Shown: positions 25,001 through 34,951, counted from the stretch's first letter. The stretch is 64,000 nt of DNA from Metridium senile (GCA_949775045.1 OX459099.1:5501067-5565066), one strand, 5' to 3'. The notes: generated by a model from the letters alone, not told the origin. Program-made: numbers and translations.

Positions 25001-28000
25001 ACCATTACAAATATTTATGCACAACAAAATCATTTGACAAAAGATTAAAACAAATTATTATTATACCTTGCAGCACATTGATAATTAGGAAACTTCATAA
25101 CAGCTCTCCGTCCAGTAACACTTGCAACTTTTCCCCCACAGTTATCAGAAAGCTTTTTTAACCTATTCTTAATCTGAGCTACATCTTTACCAATGGGAAG
25201 ATTACCAATAGTTAACTCTGCGTGTACGTTACTATCCTCTGTCGTCTGAAACAATACACACCAAACAACATCATAAGAGGACTATTTATAAAAATTATTG
25301 TGAACCTTGTAGGGGAAATATCCATTGGTTGTCACACATGTATGATTATACAAATCGTTAAAGAAATATATACACCTACTTGCAAGAATGTTATCATATG
25401 AAAAAAGAACATTAGTAATTTAGTAACAAAGGAATATCAGGAATAAGAGTTTAGCTTGAGTGATCTTCTTTTGTCTTTTAATTAATTCCTTTCCCACTAA
25501 ATTAAAAAAGTCAGGACAATGCTCTTGCAATTAGGTGTATAAAGAAATAGACAAATAAATAAATGATAAAATGGTGACAATAATTGCTATATGTCAATTA
25601 TCCTGACACATCCTGGTGATGATGATTATGATGGAAATAATGATGATAATGATCAAAGATAATAATGGTTGTGATTTATTTATTTATAATTTTCTAACAA
25701 CTGTTGGGAGACAGGTGATACCACCTATAGGCTAGCCTCCTAGTACCTAATAAGATTACAAAAGACATGGAATACATGTAGGTATGAGAATGTTAAAACC
25801 ATACAGAAATGGGCTCAGATTGAAAACCTCTTTTTTAAGTGATTTTTAAAATCTACCCAATTCAAATTGCCTGAAAATTGCATCAAGACTTTACTTCAAA
25901 GTCTACAAACCTTTGTCTGTGCAGCTGTGACAGGCAATTCATCAGTAAACAAATCAAACCTCTTAGACTCATGAGCACAAGCAAGCAAAGCTGACTGTGC
26001 CTGCGCATTATGCAAACATATAACCGTCAGGTTATGCCGATGACGCAGGTCAGACAGTTCTGCTGCAAAGTTGATGTCACCTGAAACCAGTACAACAGTG
26101 GCAGGAGGAGGGTATGATTGTGCAAATCGTCGTAAACTTTGGCGTAGTTTATCATCTGCTGCATTTTTAGAGGTAGCATTGATATGAACAACGGTCACCT
26201 GGAACAAAATGAAAACTTCACATCAAACAATAGATAATGACATGAAACGACAATAAAAAAACTTGTCAGAGGAAAAACTTGTTCATTAAAATGGAACAAA
26301 ATGAAAACTTCACATCAAATAATAGATAAGAAATGACATGAAACAACAATAAAAACTTGTTTATCAACACAAGAAATAACAAGAAAAATTGCTGATCATC
26401 TTCTTGAGCAATGAAATTATCAAGTGAAACTTGTTTATCAACAACACAAGCTAGAAGACACTTTTAAAAGAAAACTTAATAATCTTTAAAACTTGCAATG
26501 CACAAGCATTTATATGAATATAATCAATTGCACAAATTGTAAAATTTGTTAAGAACAAATGTCTGCTCGTTTTCATGAGAACTGAAATTGTCAAGAATAA
26601 CTTGTTTATGAAAAAGTATTGCTTGAATGTGTATATCGTATTTACTCACTTATTACATTTTTCTCAATCTCACTGTCCCATTCATGATCAGAAATATGAA
26701 TATTGGGGAGATAACTTAAGGTGGCTCGACTGAGTATTTTTGAAGGGCCACCGTCGCTGTTTGATCGCAAAGTACGTCGCGCGTAGAAAAATAATTTCAA
26801 ATTAATTTCCATAGCGAGTTCAGGCATAGACTGAAGTTTGTTCTGATGTTTCAAATATTGCAATCGGAACTAGCAATGATTTTTTATGATAGAAAAGTAC
26901 TTTTGACAAATACGACAATTTTAGGCGAAATAGAGTTTTCTATAAAACCGCATTGATTGTTTCACAAACTTCAGATCAAGGTCTTCGTTGTTGCTGAAAA
27001 TAAAAGATTTATATGGAAGCATTTTTGAATAAAACGCTTTTAAACAATTACACAACAAATAAATTAAATTAATCAAGCATCCATTTCACTTGATCAAAAA
27101 CATCACTACAAAAGCTCAGAAAAAGTTGCTTTTGGTCTCATTTGGTCAACAAATGTCTTAGTTATCCGTCTGGCGAACATGAACGAAATCACTTCAGGCT
27201 ATTAGGACATACATGATTTTTCGTTTGGTGAGATAACTGCGCTTTTTTTTCTTTTGTCTAATATTGCACACATTTTTACAAAATATTTCAAAACTTAAAA
27301 TTTCCTTGATGAATTTTTTTCTTACCGCAACATTGGCTTTTTGAAATAGTTACTCATCCAGCCCTGAAATTTTATGACCATTGATAGATTGGAAGATATC
27401 GAAAATAATTTTCAAAATAGGTAAATTTTTCGACCGCTTACTCAAGGCTCGCATTGTTTTGGTTGTCCGAGATCGCTATTGTCTATATTTTTTACTCAAG
27501 TTGTGAATTCCGATATGCATTGTCACCTCACAAACAACACTTGACTACCGTTAGCCGAGCAGCTCCGAGTGTGATCGTTTGAATATTAGAATATTATATT
27601 ATAATGACAAAGGACGGTAACGCAATTCCAGCTGATATGCTGTACTTCGAATCTTTGCCCAGTGATTTTTCGCTTTTTATCAAGTTTAGTTAGATGCATG
27701 TTATTCGAAGTACTGCATATCAGCTGGAATTGCGTTACAAGCACCCATCGTAACCGTCCTTTGTCATTTATAATATAATATTCAAGCGATCACATTCGGA
27801 GCTGCTCGGCTAACGAACGGTAGTCAAGTGTTGTTTGTGAGGTGACAATGCATATCGGAATTCACAACTTGAGTAAAAAATATAGACAATAGCGGTCTCG
27901 GACAACCAAAACAATGCGAGAGCCTTGAGTAAGCGGTCGAAAAGTTTACCTATTTTGAAAATTATTTTCGATATCTTCCAATCTATCAATGGTCATAAAA

Positions 28001-31000
28001 CTGCAGGGCTCGATGAGTAACTATTTCAAAAAGCCAATGCTGCGGTAAGAAAAAAATTCATCAAGGAAATTTTAAGTTTTAAAATATTTTGTAAAAATGT
28101 GTGCAATATTAGACAAAAGAAGAAAAAGCGCAGTTATATCTCACCAAACGAAAAATCATGTATGTCCTAATAGCCTGAAGTGATTTCGTTCATGTTCGCC
28201 AGACGGATAACTGAGACATTTGTTGACCAAATGAGACTAAAAGCAACTTTTTCTGAGGTTTTGTAGAGATGTTTTTGATCAAGTGAAATGGATGCTTGAT
28301 TAATTTAATTTATTTGTTGTGTAAATGTTTAAAAGCGTTTTATTCAAAAATGCCTCCATATAAATCTTTTATTTTCAGCAACAACGAAGACCTTGATCTG
28401 AAGTTTGTGAAACAATCAATGCGGTTTTGTAGAAAACTCTATTTCGCCTAAAATTGTCGTATTTGTCAAAACAACTTTTCTATCATAAAAAAATATTGCT
28501 AGTTCCGATTGCAATATTTGAAACATCAGAACAAACTTCAGTCTATGCCTGAACTCGCTATGGAAATTAATTTGAAATTATTTTTCTACGCACGACGTAC
28601 TTTGTGATCAAACAGCGACGGTGGCCCTTCAAAAATACTCAGTCGAGCCACCTTAATGGGCGAGCAGTGAAATTTAATTACCTTGAACTGAAGAATATAG
28701 CTTTTGATAAATAATTATTTCCAATGCTATTCTATAGTAGCATTATAGTATTTAAGTGCTGCGCTTATTCGAGGGTGGCCCTCATATCAAGGGTGACGCT
28801 TATTCGAGGGCGGCGCTTATTTGAGCGCGGCAATTATTCAAGTAAATACAGTATCCAGTATCATTTTCATTATTACCTGGGATTTGTTCAAATCCTCTAT
28901 GATTTCTTTTTTCTCTTTACTGATATCGCAAACACACATAAACTCTGCTTCTCTTTTGTTGGTGAAGAATTCTTCTCGTATCTTTTTCACAATGTCAACA
29001 GCTGACTTTCCCCGTGGAACAGGGCAGTTTTCTATATCCCAGAACACACCAATTGGTTCTAAATCTACACACTGTTTACCTGTGAAACAATAGTACTTGT
29101 AAGTGTGTGAAGATAGGCCTGTTATTATTATCATTATTTGTAATTTCAATGTGATTTATTCTCGTCAATTTATTTTTAGTAATATAGTTTAGTTTTAATC
29201 CCAGAACATACCGATTGGTTCTAAATCTACACACTGTTTACCTGTGAAACAATAGTACTTGTAAGTGTGTGAAGATAGGCATGTTATCATTATCATTATT
29301 TGTAATTTCCATTGCGATTTATTCTCGTCAATTTATTTTTAGTAATATAGTTTAGTTTTAATCCCAGAACATACCGATTGGTTCTAAATCTACACTGTTT
29401 ACCTGTGAAACAAGAGCACTTGTAAGTGTGTGAAGATAGGCCTGTTATCATTATCATTATTTGTAATTTCCATTGCGATTTATTCTCGTCAAATTATTTT
29501 TAGTACTATAGTTTAGTTTTAATCCCAGAACATACCGATTGGTTCTAAATCTACACACTGTTTACCTGTGAAACAAGAGCACAAGTAGGTGAAGATAGGC
29601 CTGTTATCATTATCATTATTTGTAATTTCAGTGTGATTGATTCTAGTCAATATATTTTAGTAATATAGTTTAGAGGAAACAACCAAAAGATCAAAAACAA
29701 CAATTAACAAGGATATAATATACTGAATGTTGATATTGAATATCATTTCAACATTTTGCTTTTGCAAAAATTAAGCAACCAAAGCCACACAGCTAGCTTA
29801 TAATACCATATTTATTGCTGACAAAAAAAAAACAATATAAATGCATCAAAAGGGAAAGAAAGAAAGCATTGTATTCTCCCATTCACAGATTGACTAACTA
29901 TGTCTAGTAAACTACACTTACCATCATTTCTCACTGAAGGTGAATTAGGGCATTTATGTCCAATGAAGCTATTCTTTCTTGGGGAACACTCAAACGTGCT
30001 CAGCGAATCCCCCGAGTGTTCATAACAACTACCACATGATTCACATGTTGTCACAGGCCGATTGCCGTCGCTATCAGGCTCACAGGAACATGTTGTATTG
30101 CTCGGTTGCTTGACTGGATGATAGATAGGAATGAAAGGAGTTTGTTGGTGTTTTGGTTGGAAACATGAGTGTTTTTTTCTTTCTTCCTCACTGAAGAACA
30201 CTGCTTTACACTGTAAACAAATGATGAAAAAAGCTATTAAAAACATTGATATCATTGATGATTAAATAACTAGTGAATTTGCAATCACTGGAGGATTAAA
30301 AAAGATGCTATTGCTGTGTTTTGTTGCTATCTCTTCACTAATGAGCATCTTTTTCTTTTCCTCTCGGTCTTCACGTACAAGCCTGTAACCTACAACTTGA
30401 CATGACCTTGTCAGCTACATGTTTGAGTTCATGGGTGGCATGTGTAGCCTAGTGGTGAGAGCGCTGGCCTTTCACCACTGTGGCCTGAGTTCCTGGCTCG
30501 GGCGACAAGTGAATAGAGTTTGTTTGAAGTGTTGTTCTCTCTCATGACACAAGGGTTTTTTTCCGGGTTGTCCGGTTTTCCTCCCTCCACAAAAATCAAC
30601 ATGTGAGATTGAATATATAGTGTGCTTGTAAATACAGAATGTAGTTTGGAGTGTGTGAGAGAGACAGCAGGCCCCCACCAGCTATACCTGAAAAACATAG
30701 CCTGCTTTAACAAATAAAAAAACATTTTAATAAATGACATATTGATAAATACAGTTTAATCTTACCCCAGAGCAAGCACCAGATGGTACAGGATTCCTAG
30801 CCTTGTCTAAATGTTCAACCATGTCTTCTAGCTCCATGAAATGTGTTTCACAGTCGATATCACCACATTCACCGGTACACTTAAATGCATTATGCGATGG
30901 ACATCTAGGTTGTGCTTTAGCTTTGGGCATGTCATTGTTGACCTCTGTAAATGAACAATTAAATCTGTATTACAGTGCGACTACTGAAACTGGGGCCACC

Positions 31001-32454
31001 AAAACATAATTATCCAGTCACATTCAAGAATATAAACTGTTTGCTTAAAATGCTTATGTGAACGGAATAGATCAAGATTTAATAAGAAACATCTTAGCCT
31101 GTGACAATCCAAGTTTTTTGTTTGATCTAAAAACATATACATTTTTTGAAATTTGATTGGGTGGCCCCGGTTACAGTAGTCGCACTGTAACATGGAACTT
31201 TATCAAGCATAAAGCAATAACAGAGCTTTGACTCTAGAATACCTGTCCACTTGTTGAAATAGTATACTATTTCTACACCTATCCCTTTCACGCTCCATAA
31301 ATAAGATTGGGGAAAATTGCAACCATGTTCAGTCAAAAAGGAGCAAAACAAATATAAATAAAAAAAGGGGATGGGAGGGAGGAAAAACTGAACACAGCTG
31401 CTAGAAGGATATGGAGAGCGTGAGAGGGAGACTAAAATTAAGCTACATACATCGTTGATGATTCAATTACAACAGCAAGCTACATACGAAACTGCACGTG
31501 GAGTGTCGGTGGGAGCTCTTATTTATACTCGCTTTGAAAGGGACTGGTGCAAATAATTTATCTCAAAAATATCAATCATAAAGTATTTGTATGCAGAGAT
31601 ATAAGAATATTTGCAAATGTAATAACATACAAAAAAATTATTTACCGACCCATTTGTAAAGAACGCTTCATAAATGTCACAGTAAATTTCTGCTGAGAGT
31701 GCAAAATGTTTGTAACAGTAGATAAAACTAAAGCTGAACATAATTAGATTGATTAAGAAAGCCAAATTGAGAATTTCAAAATGAAAATGTTTACTTTTAA
31801 CGTCCACTCCCTAATGTGAGATTTTAAAAACGTGCACAAATACCTGCTACAAAGTATTAAATCATGCTTATTTCGCGTACCTGTTTTTAGAATATTGATA
31901 ACTGGATGTCTTTCAGGACAGCTTGTGTTGCGACATTGGTAGTTTAGCCAATTTTCGCATACTTTATCTGTATTCTGGGTCCCTTCGCAGTGACGATAAG
32001 GACACTGTAAAATAAAATCCTCAATTTGACAGTTAGTAAATAACAACAAACGAAAAAGGATGTAATTGTATTATAAGCTTACCTGGCCAGCTTTGAATGG
32101 ACAGTTCTTCTTCTCAACAAAATGCACGCAGTCTAGTAACACTTTCCCGTCATTATTCTCGTGGCTTGTAGCTTTAGGGACATAACTACGAATTGCCAGT
32201 TTATCAGGGCCTCGTGTTTCAATAATTTGTCCAAAGACCTCACAACCGTCCAAACCTATCGCCGCAGCTTGACATACGTTGTACGAGCAAAAGCTAACAA
32301 ATCCACAGTGTTTGGAAACTCCTTTCTCGTCTCTGAGGATAGTAACGTTCTTTACTGGTCCAAACTTACCAAATAGATCTAAAAGTACGCTTTCTGTGAT
32401 CCTCGGAGCCAAGTTTCCGACCCACACAGGGAAGGAAGAACTTTCGTCCGCCAT
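12602..32454 (-). CDS. MARF1: MARF1 orthologue, 21 exons, about 1763 aa
   Basis: Meiosis regulator and mRNA stability factor: an RNA-binding ribonuclease that controls germline transcripts in mammals. Exons, each with GT-AG borders and matching phase: 32454-32083, 32004-31881, 30944-30766, 30210-29922, 29079-28877, 26198-25911, 25245-25067, 24616-23959, 23835-23220, 22508-22309, 21691-21461, 21275-21230, 21157-20955, 20529-20317, 19979-19925, 19129-18933, 18441-18214, 18078-17799, 16114-16016, 14606-14571 (or to 14556), 13197-12602. Order of domains: RRM (8-83), two CCCH fingers (109-157), NYN (about 330-480), RRM (about 486-565), split RRM (about 731-815), nine LOTUS repeats (about 820-1515), then a polar tail. 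NYN, RRM and LOTUS parts match the vertebrate protein closely. The start ATG has a strong context (AAGATGGCG). An in-frame TTG start 15 bases upstream is unlikely. Confidence 0.93.
13290..13462. repeat. AATG-type microsatellite
   Basis: Irregular GAATGAATAAAT and GTATGTATGAATG words lead into the 21-bp array. It lies in MARF1 intron 20. Confidence 0.85.
13464..14492. repeat. 21-bp minisatellite, 49 copies, two alleles per unit
   Basis: Unit AATGAATGTAGTGGATGTCTG and a variant that differs only by A for C in the last codon-sized block. Because 21 is a multiple of three and has no stops, long open frames appear on both strands. They are not genes. Units in order follow a mixed C/A pattern that includes four consecutive C-C-A triplets (63 bp) and ends with 13 C units in a row. 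Confidence 0.97.
14650..16004. repeat. 48-bp GAT-rich minisatellite, about 28 copies
   Basis: Unit is about 48 bp, built from GAAGATGATTATGAT and GAAGATGGCAAAGATGATG blocks, with small losses that shift frame in a few copies. It fills MARF1 intron 19 from about 10 bases after the exon 19 donor to just before exon 20. The long open frames across it come from the triplet-based unit and are not genes. Confidence 0.95.
16498..16560. repeat. TTA microsatellite
   Basis: TTATTATTA run with a few TTG units, directly before the Penelope-like fragment. Confidence 0.9.
16566..17740 (+). mobile_element. 5'-truncated Penelope-like retroelement
   Basis: Plus-strand relic in MARF1 intron 18, antisense to the host gene. 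Reverse transcriptase sequence with [11 protein letters not shown] and the catalytic YVDD lies at 16574-16873. An in-between segment continues in another frame (about 16865-17060, [15 protein letters not shown]) and a third (16996-17211). A GIY-YIG-type endonuclease segment is at 17227-17598 ([15 protein letters not shown]). The RT plus GIY-YIG order defines Penelope-like elements. At least two frame changes make it inactive. The 5' part of RT is missing. Confidence 0.88.
18446..18690. repeat. CAT/CAA-rich simple repeat with about 65-bp duplication
   Basis: ATCACCATCATC-type runs. The block containing ATAACCAACAAAACACC is repeated three times in degenerate form between 18530 and 18690, inside MARF1 intron 16. 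Confidence 0.85.
19426..19745. mobile_element. MITE with about 75-bp inverted arms
   Basis: Left arm TAGAGCATATTCGTATAACC and the matching right arm ending ACGCTCTA fold around a 170-bp centre. It lies in MARF1 intron 15. No coding sequence. Confidence 0.85.
20075..20251. mobile_element. Foldback element in MARF1 intron 14
   Basis: The ends CTTGTTGATCAACTTCAGC and their near-perfect complement face each other, and an inner pair (CTTTAGAATTTGACTACAG) also matches. It is probably a non-autonomous DNA element. Confidence 0.7.
21800..22270. repeat. AATC/AGTC tetranucleotide-derived minisatellite
   Basis: Runs of AATC and AGTC with a degenerate larger unit marked by CTCACTGAACTCCAATCAATC, repeated about four times, in MARF1 intron 10. 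Confidence 0.9.
22542..22643. repeat. Hairpin with about 40-bp arms
   Basis: TTACATGGGCACGCAGAGAT at the left pairs with the right arm ending CCCATGTAA. Small foldback element in MARF1 intron 9. Confidence 0.8.
22654..22753. repeat. Second hairpin, adjacent
   Basis: GTTTACAACATGAGCGGCCG pairs with CGGACGCGAATGTTGTAAAC, with a GC-rich centre (AAGGCGCGCG). It starts 10 bases after the previous hairpin, and the two are unrelated in sequence. Confidence 0.75.
23220..25245 (-). other. MARF1: MARF1 exons 7-9: two RRMs and the first two LOTUS domains
   Basis: Exon 7 and the start of exon 8 encode an RRM ([23 protein letters not shown]) that is nearly collinear with human MARF1. The rest of exon 8 is a proline-rich linker. 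Its end and the start of exon 9 form a second RRM beginning [17 protein letters not shown]. Exon 9 then holds LOTUS 1 (from [12 protein letters not shown]) and LOTUS 2 (from [12 protein letters not shown]). Confidence 0.9.
24740..25000. repeat. ATGATTACAATG-type simple repeat in MARF1 intron 7
   Basis: Degenerate GATGATTACAATGAT words. The same type of repeat occupies 5145-5340 in the duplicated pseudo-copy, as expected if intron 7 was copied with it. Confidence 0.8.
25911..29079 (-). other. MARF1: MARF1 exons 5-6: NYN ribonuclease domain
   Basis: Exon 5 (29079-28877) carries the first half with FWDIEN (Asp336), and exon 6 (26198-25911) the second half with VSGDINFA (Asp430) and ELSDLRHRH. 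These acidic residues belong to the metal-binding site of NYN/PIN-like nucleases, so the site looks intact. The phase-0 intron between them is 2.7 kb and holds a large palindromic element. Confidence 0.93.
26720..28652. mobile_element. 1.9-kb near-perfect palindromic element (TTAA target)
   Basis: Two arms of about 0.9 kb are inverted copies of each other around a spacer of about 50 bp near 27652-27705. Outer ends are GGTGGCTCGACTGAG and its complement, and both sides carry TTAA (26716-26719 and 28653-28656), the target duplication typical of piggyBac-type transposons. No transposase is present. The arms differ at scattered bases, for example AATAGCG against TAGCGGT-type changes near 27470 and 27890. 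It sits in the intron that splits the NYN domain. Confidence 0.92.
29039..29672. repeat. Four tandem copies (about 162 bp) including the exon 5 acceptor
   Basis: The first copy contains the real 3' splice site and first 40 bases of MARF1 exon 5. Copies at about 29201, 29364 and 29525 repeat the acceptor and the start of the exon. In the copies the reading frame after the acceptor runs to FWD and then meets TAA. Confidence 0.92.
29922..30944 (-). other. MARF1: MARF1 exons 3-4: cysteine-rich linker
   Basis: Exon 3 (30944-30766) has cysteine and histidine spacing like a small zinc-binding module, with [13 protein letters not shown] in it. Exon 4 (30210-29922) starts [16 protein letters not shown], so the exon junction creates a CxxC followed by a His-x-Cys pair, and continues with several CxxC pairs. 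The fold is not recognised. The segment leads into the NYN domain. Confidence 0.7.
30433..30690 (+). mobile_element. tRNA-derived SINE
   Basis: Box A-like TAGCCTAGTGGTGAGAGCG and box B-like GAGTTCCTGGCTC in tRNA spacing, then a unique tail with AAAATCAACATGTGAG. The same tail word recurs near 20595 and 57480. It lies in MARF1 intron 3. Confidence 0.75.
30973..31187. mobile_element. MITE family A, copy 1
   Basis: Ends CAGTGCGACTACTGAAAC and complement, about 30 bp, flanked by TA. It lies in MARF1 intron 2. The interior matches copy 2 at 38122 in the opposite orientation. Confidence 0.9.
31881..32454 (-). other. MARF1: MARF1 exons 1-2: N-terminal RRM and two CCCH fingers
   Basis: Exon 1 encodes an RRM with RNP2 VWVGNL (residues 10-15) and RNP1 KHCGFVSF (48-55). 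The exon 1-2 junction falls inside a zinc finger of form C-x8-C-x6-C-x3-H (109-129), followed by C-x7-C-x4-C-x3-H (140-157). The fingers recall ZC3H11-type proteins. Exon 2 joins exon 3 in phase 1, exon 3 joins exon 4 in phase 0 and exon 4 joins the NYN exon in phase 1, so the frame is open straight into the nuclease domain. From memory the human protein lacks this RRM-CCCH head. A separate upstream gene remains possible without RNA evidence. Confidence 0.75.
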
Positions 32455-33010
32455 CTTGCCATCTTTCAAGTCCCCTCACAGCATGCTGGGTATTTATGTC
32501 GCGATAAAGTCCCATGTAGCTTAGCAAGCTTTCTCCCGCCAAAATGTTACCCCCAGAGAAATTCCTAGAAAATAAAAAAGAGAAAAGAAAGAAAGTAAGA
32601 AAGAAAGAAAGAAAGAAAGAAAAAGTTACAATGATACAATGCTGCCATAGGCGTATTTTTGAACTTTTCTTGAGAATGTCTGTCTTCTGATATAAAGATG
32701 GTAGCAAGATAATCAGAGCGCGCGTAATATTTCAAATATTTTATAATAAATAAATAAATAAATATAAAAATTATTGATCTAAAATTGCAGCAAATATGGT
32801 GTTGAAGCTACATGTCCTGCACCTGTTTCATATTATCAGTAGCACACTATCGTGAAAAGAAAGACATAGGTCCAATATAGAGATGAAGGTGCAATTACGG
32901 TTCAAGAATCAGATATAATACATAATATCAACATAAGCTTCCAAAACTCAAAGACTAAAGACGCACATGTTAACATCCAAGATTTCAAATTCTCGCTGAA
33001 CCAATGCACA
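32455..33010. promoter_or_regulatory. Divergent intergenic region between MARF1 and the receptor
   Basis: 556 bp separate the two start codons. It must hold the MARF1 5' UTR and promoter and the 5' side of the receptor gene. A GAAA run lies at 32580-32622. No clear TATA box or binding site can be assigned by eye. Confidence 0.5.
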
Positions 33011-33931
33011 ATGAACAACACCGCTTCAGTATGCATTACCGATGTAGATGATTATCTTATTGAAAACCTGCCGTTCTTTCGAAATATGCTCGTTTTTATA
33101 GTTTGTGTGAATAGTATCCTTGCAGTTACAGCTTCGTTTGGGAATGGCTTAATAATCATTGCTATCTTGAAGTCTTCTAGTCTTCACAAACCATCGTACA
33201 TGCTCATTGCTAGTATGGCTGCTACAGACTTTCTAGTAGGGTTTGTCTTCCAACCGTTCTTCGTGGCAGATATTATATTCCATTTAAAGGCAGACGTTGC
33301 TTCAGTGTGCTTTATGGACGGCCTAATTGATTTCATAATGATTTACCTTGCCGGAATCTCTTGTAGTTTATCGTTGTCCATCAGTATAGATCGATACTTG
33401 GCGCTAGTTCTTAAACAACGCTATCAAGCTATCGTGACCAAAAACCGAGTAAAAATTCTCATATTTATTCAATGCGTCGGAGTATTGATTCTACCTTCTA
33501 TGTTTATTAAAATGCAGAGTGAAATCAGTGCGATATTTTCAGTCATGGTTGCTGCAGCAGTTGCCATGATTGTGGCTACTTTTGCTTTTTATTCCAGATC
33601 ATTTGTGGTGCTTCGTCGTCAAACTTCAGCACTAATTCATCCTCAGCAGCCACAGCCGGCTTCTGCAACGATTAATGTACCTAAATACACAAAAACGTTG
33701 AAAACTATGGTTGTTATATCAGGATGTCTTGTGCTGTGTTATGGACAGTTACCGCTTGGATTATTATGGGCGATCATAATCAACAAAGCAACTGTTATCC
33801 TGGCCTACATGTCACTAACAGTATTCACCCTCAATGCAAGTCTAAACCCTGTAATATATCTAATAAGGTTTAGGGATATACATAGAGCCTCTATTCGTGT
33901 ACTGAGAGGAATTCTTAGGTGTATAAATTAG
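33011..33931 (+). CDS. Class A (rhodopsin-type) GPCR, single exon, 306 aa
   Basis: Seven hydrophobic helices with the family landmarks: GNG in TM1 (N1.50), AATDF in TM2 (D2.50), SIDRYLAL at the end of TM3 (DRY), and NPVIY in TM7. Loop 2 on the outside is very short (about five residues between TM4 and TM5). TM6 has CYGQLP instead of the usual CWxP. An Asn-Asn-Thr glycosylation site is at the N-terminus. Intronless receptors of this shape, distantly like melanocortin/adenosine/amine receptors, are expanded in anthozoans. The ligand cannot be named. An ATG seven bases upstream (33004) is out of frame, so the ATG at 33011 is preferred. Confidence 0.88.
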   Translation: MNNTASVCITDVDDYLIENLPFFRNMLVFIVCVNSILAVTASFGNGLIIIAILKSSSLHKPSYMLIASMAATDFLVGFVFQPFFVADIIFHLKADVASVCFMDGLIDFIMIYLAGISCSLSLSISIDRYLALVLKQRYQAIVTKNRVKILIFIQCVGVLILPSMFIKMQSEISAIFSVMVAAAVAMIVATFAFYSRSFVVLRRQTSALIHPQQPQPASATINVPKYTKTLKTMVVISGCLVLCYGQLPLGLLWAIIINKATVILAYMSLTVFTLNASLNPVIYLIRFRDIHRASIRVLRGILRCIN

Positions 33932-33963
33932 GACTATTTATTTATATATTACATTATATATTT

Positions 33964-34107
33964 ATCCTGGCCTACATGTCACTAACAGTATTTGCCCTCA
34001 ATGCAAGTCTAAACCCTGTAATATATCTAATAAGGTTCAGGGATATACGCAGAGCCTCTATGGGCTCTATTCGTGTACTGAGAGGAATTCTTAGGTGTAT
34101 AAATTAG
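33964..34107 (+). pseudogene. Tandem copy of the receptor's TM7 and C-tail
   Basis: Repeats 33797-33930 about 167 bp downstream, including NPVIY, the tail and the stop codon. It has a few changes and a 9-base insertion (ATGGGCTCT). It lacks the first six helices and starts inside TM7, so it cannot make a receptor. Confidence 0.9.
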
Positions 34108-34145
34108 GATTATTTATCCCGGGGGACTCGTCGTAGCTCTTAGGA

Positions 34146-34167
34146 GGGGGGGGGGGGGGGGGGGGAA
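34146..34167. repeat. Poly-G run
   Basis: More than 20 consecutive G bases. The exact length is unreliable in any assembly. Confidence 0.9.
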
Positions 34168-34505
34168 TCAGTGAATTAAATTGAAATTAAGAATTTCGAC
34201 ATTTCTTGGCATGTTCTAGGGTATTGAAAAAGGAAAATCCAATCGATTTCCGTTTTCGCTGTGTTTTTGTGTAGTATTTCTAAACATCGTTCATGCCACG
34301 CCTTTTTAAAGGACGCCCAATATCGTTTATTGATTAGCATGAGAAAACAGACGTTATTTCGCGTATTATTCCTCCCTTCGCGTATTCCCTTTCTCATGCT
34401 ACTTTTATGGATCTTTTTGAAAATTCCCGACGAAGATATTCCGCGATAGTTATACCCCTAATCCCCCCGGTATTTAAACAATTCATTCATTTCATCCTTT
34501 ATTCG

Positions 34506-34920
34506 ATAGGTACTGATAATGAAATTTGTAACACCGTAAAAAATGTTGACTTAACTTTACTGACGTTTCGAGTTTTAGCCCTTCGTCAGATTAAATCCTT
34601 TATTCCATATAATGATCCTTTATTCATCCACTTATCTATTTATTCATTCATTTTCTAATTCATTTATCACTTCAATCATTCATCCATCCATTCAGTCATG
34701 CATGTATTCGATCATTTGTTTATTTATTAATGGCAACTAGCGAGTAAACTAGTATAGGCTGCGTCGGTGTTTGATATAAACGATAGGTAATATAATGAAA
34801 TAAATTTGTGTTGACTTAACTTTATACTCCGACGAAGGGCTAAAGCTCGAAACGTCAGTAAAGCTAAGTCAACAATTTTTACGGTGTTACAAATATCATC
34901 ATATTACCTATTGTTTTATG
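34506..34920. mobile_element. Inverted-repeat element with CGAAACGTCAG arms
   Basis: The left arm (GTAACACCGTAAAAAATGTTG to CCCTTCGTCAG, 34530-34592) and the right arm (34838-34912) are complementary over about 65 bp. An ATTC-rich centre lies between. A single related arm lies at 37785-37920. Confidence 0.75.
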
Positions 34921-34951
34921 ATTCGTTATAATTCATTCATTTATCCATTGA

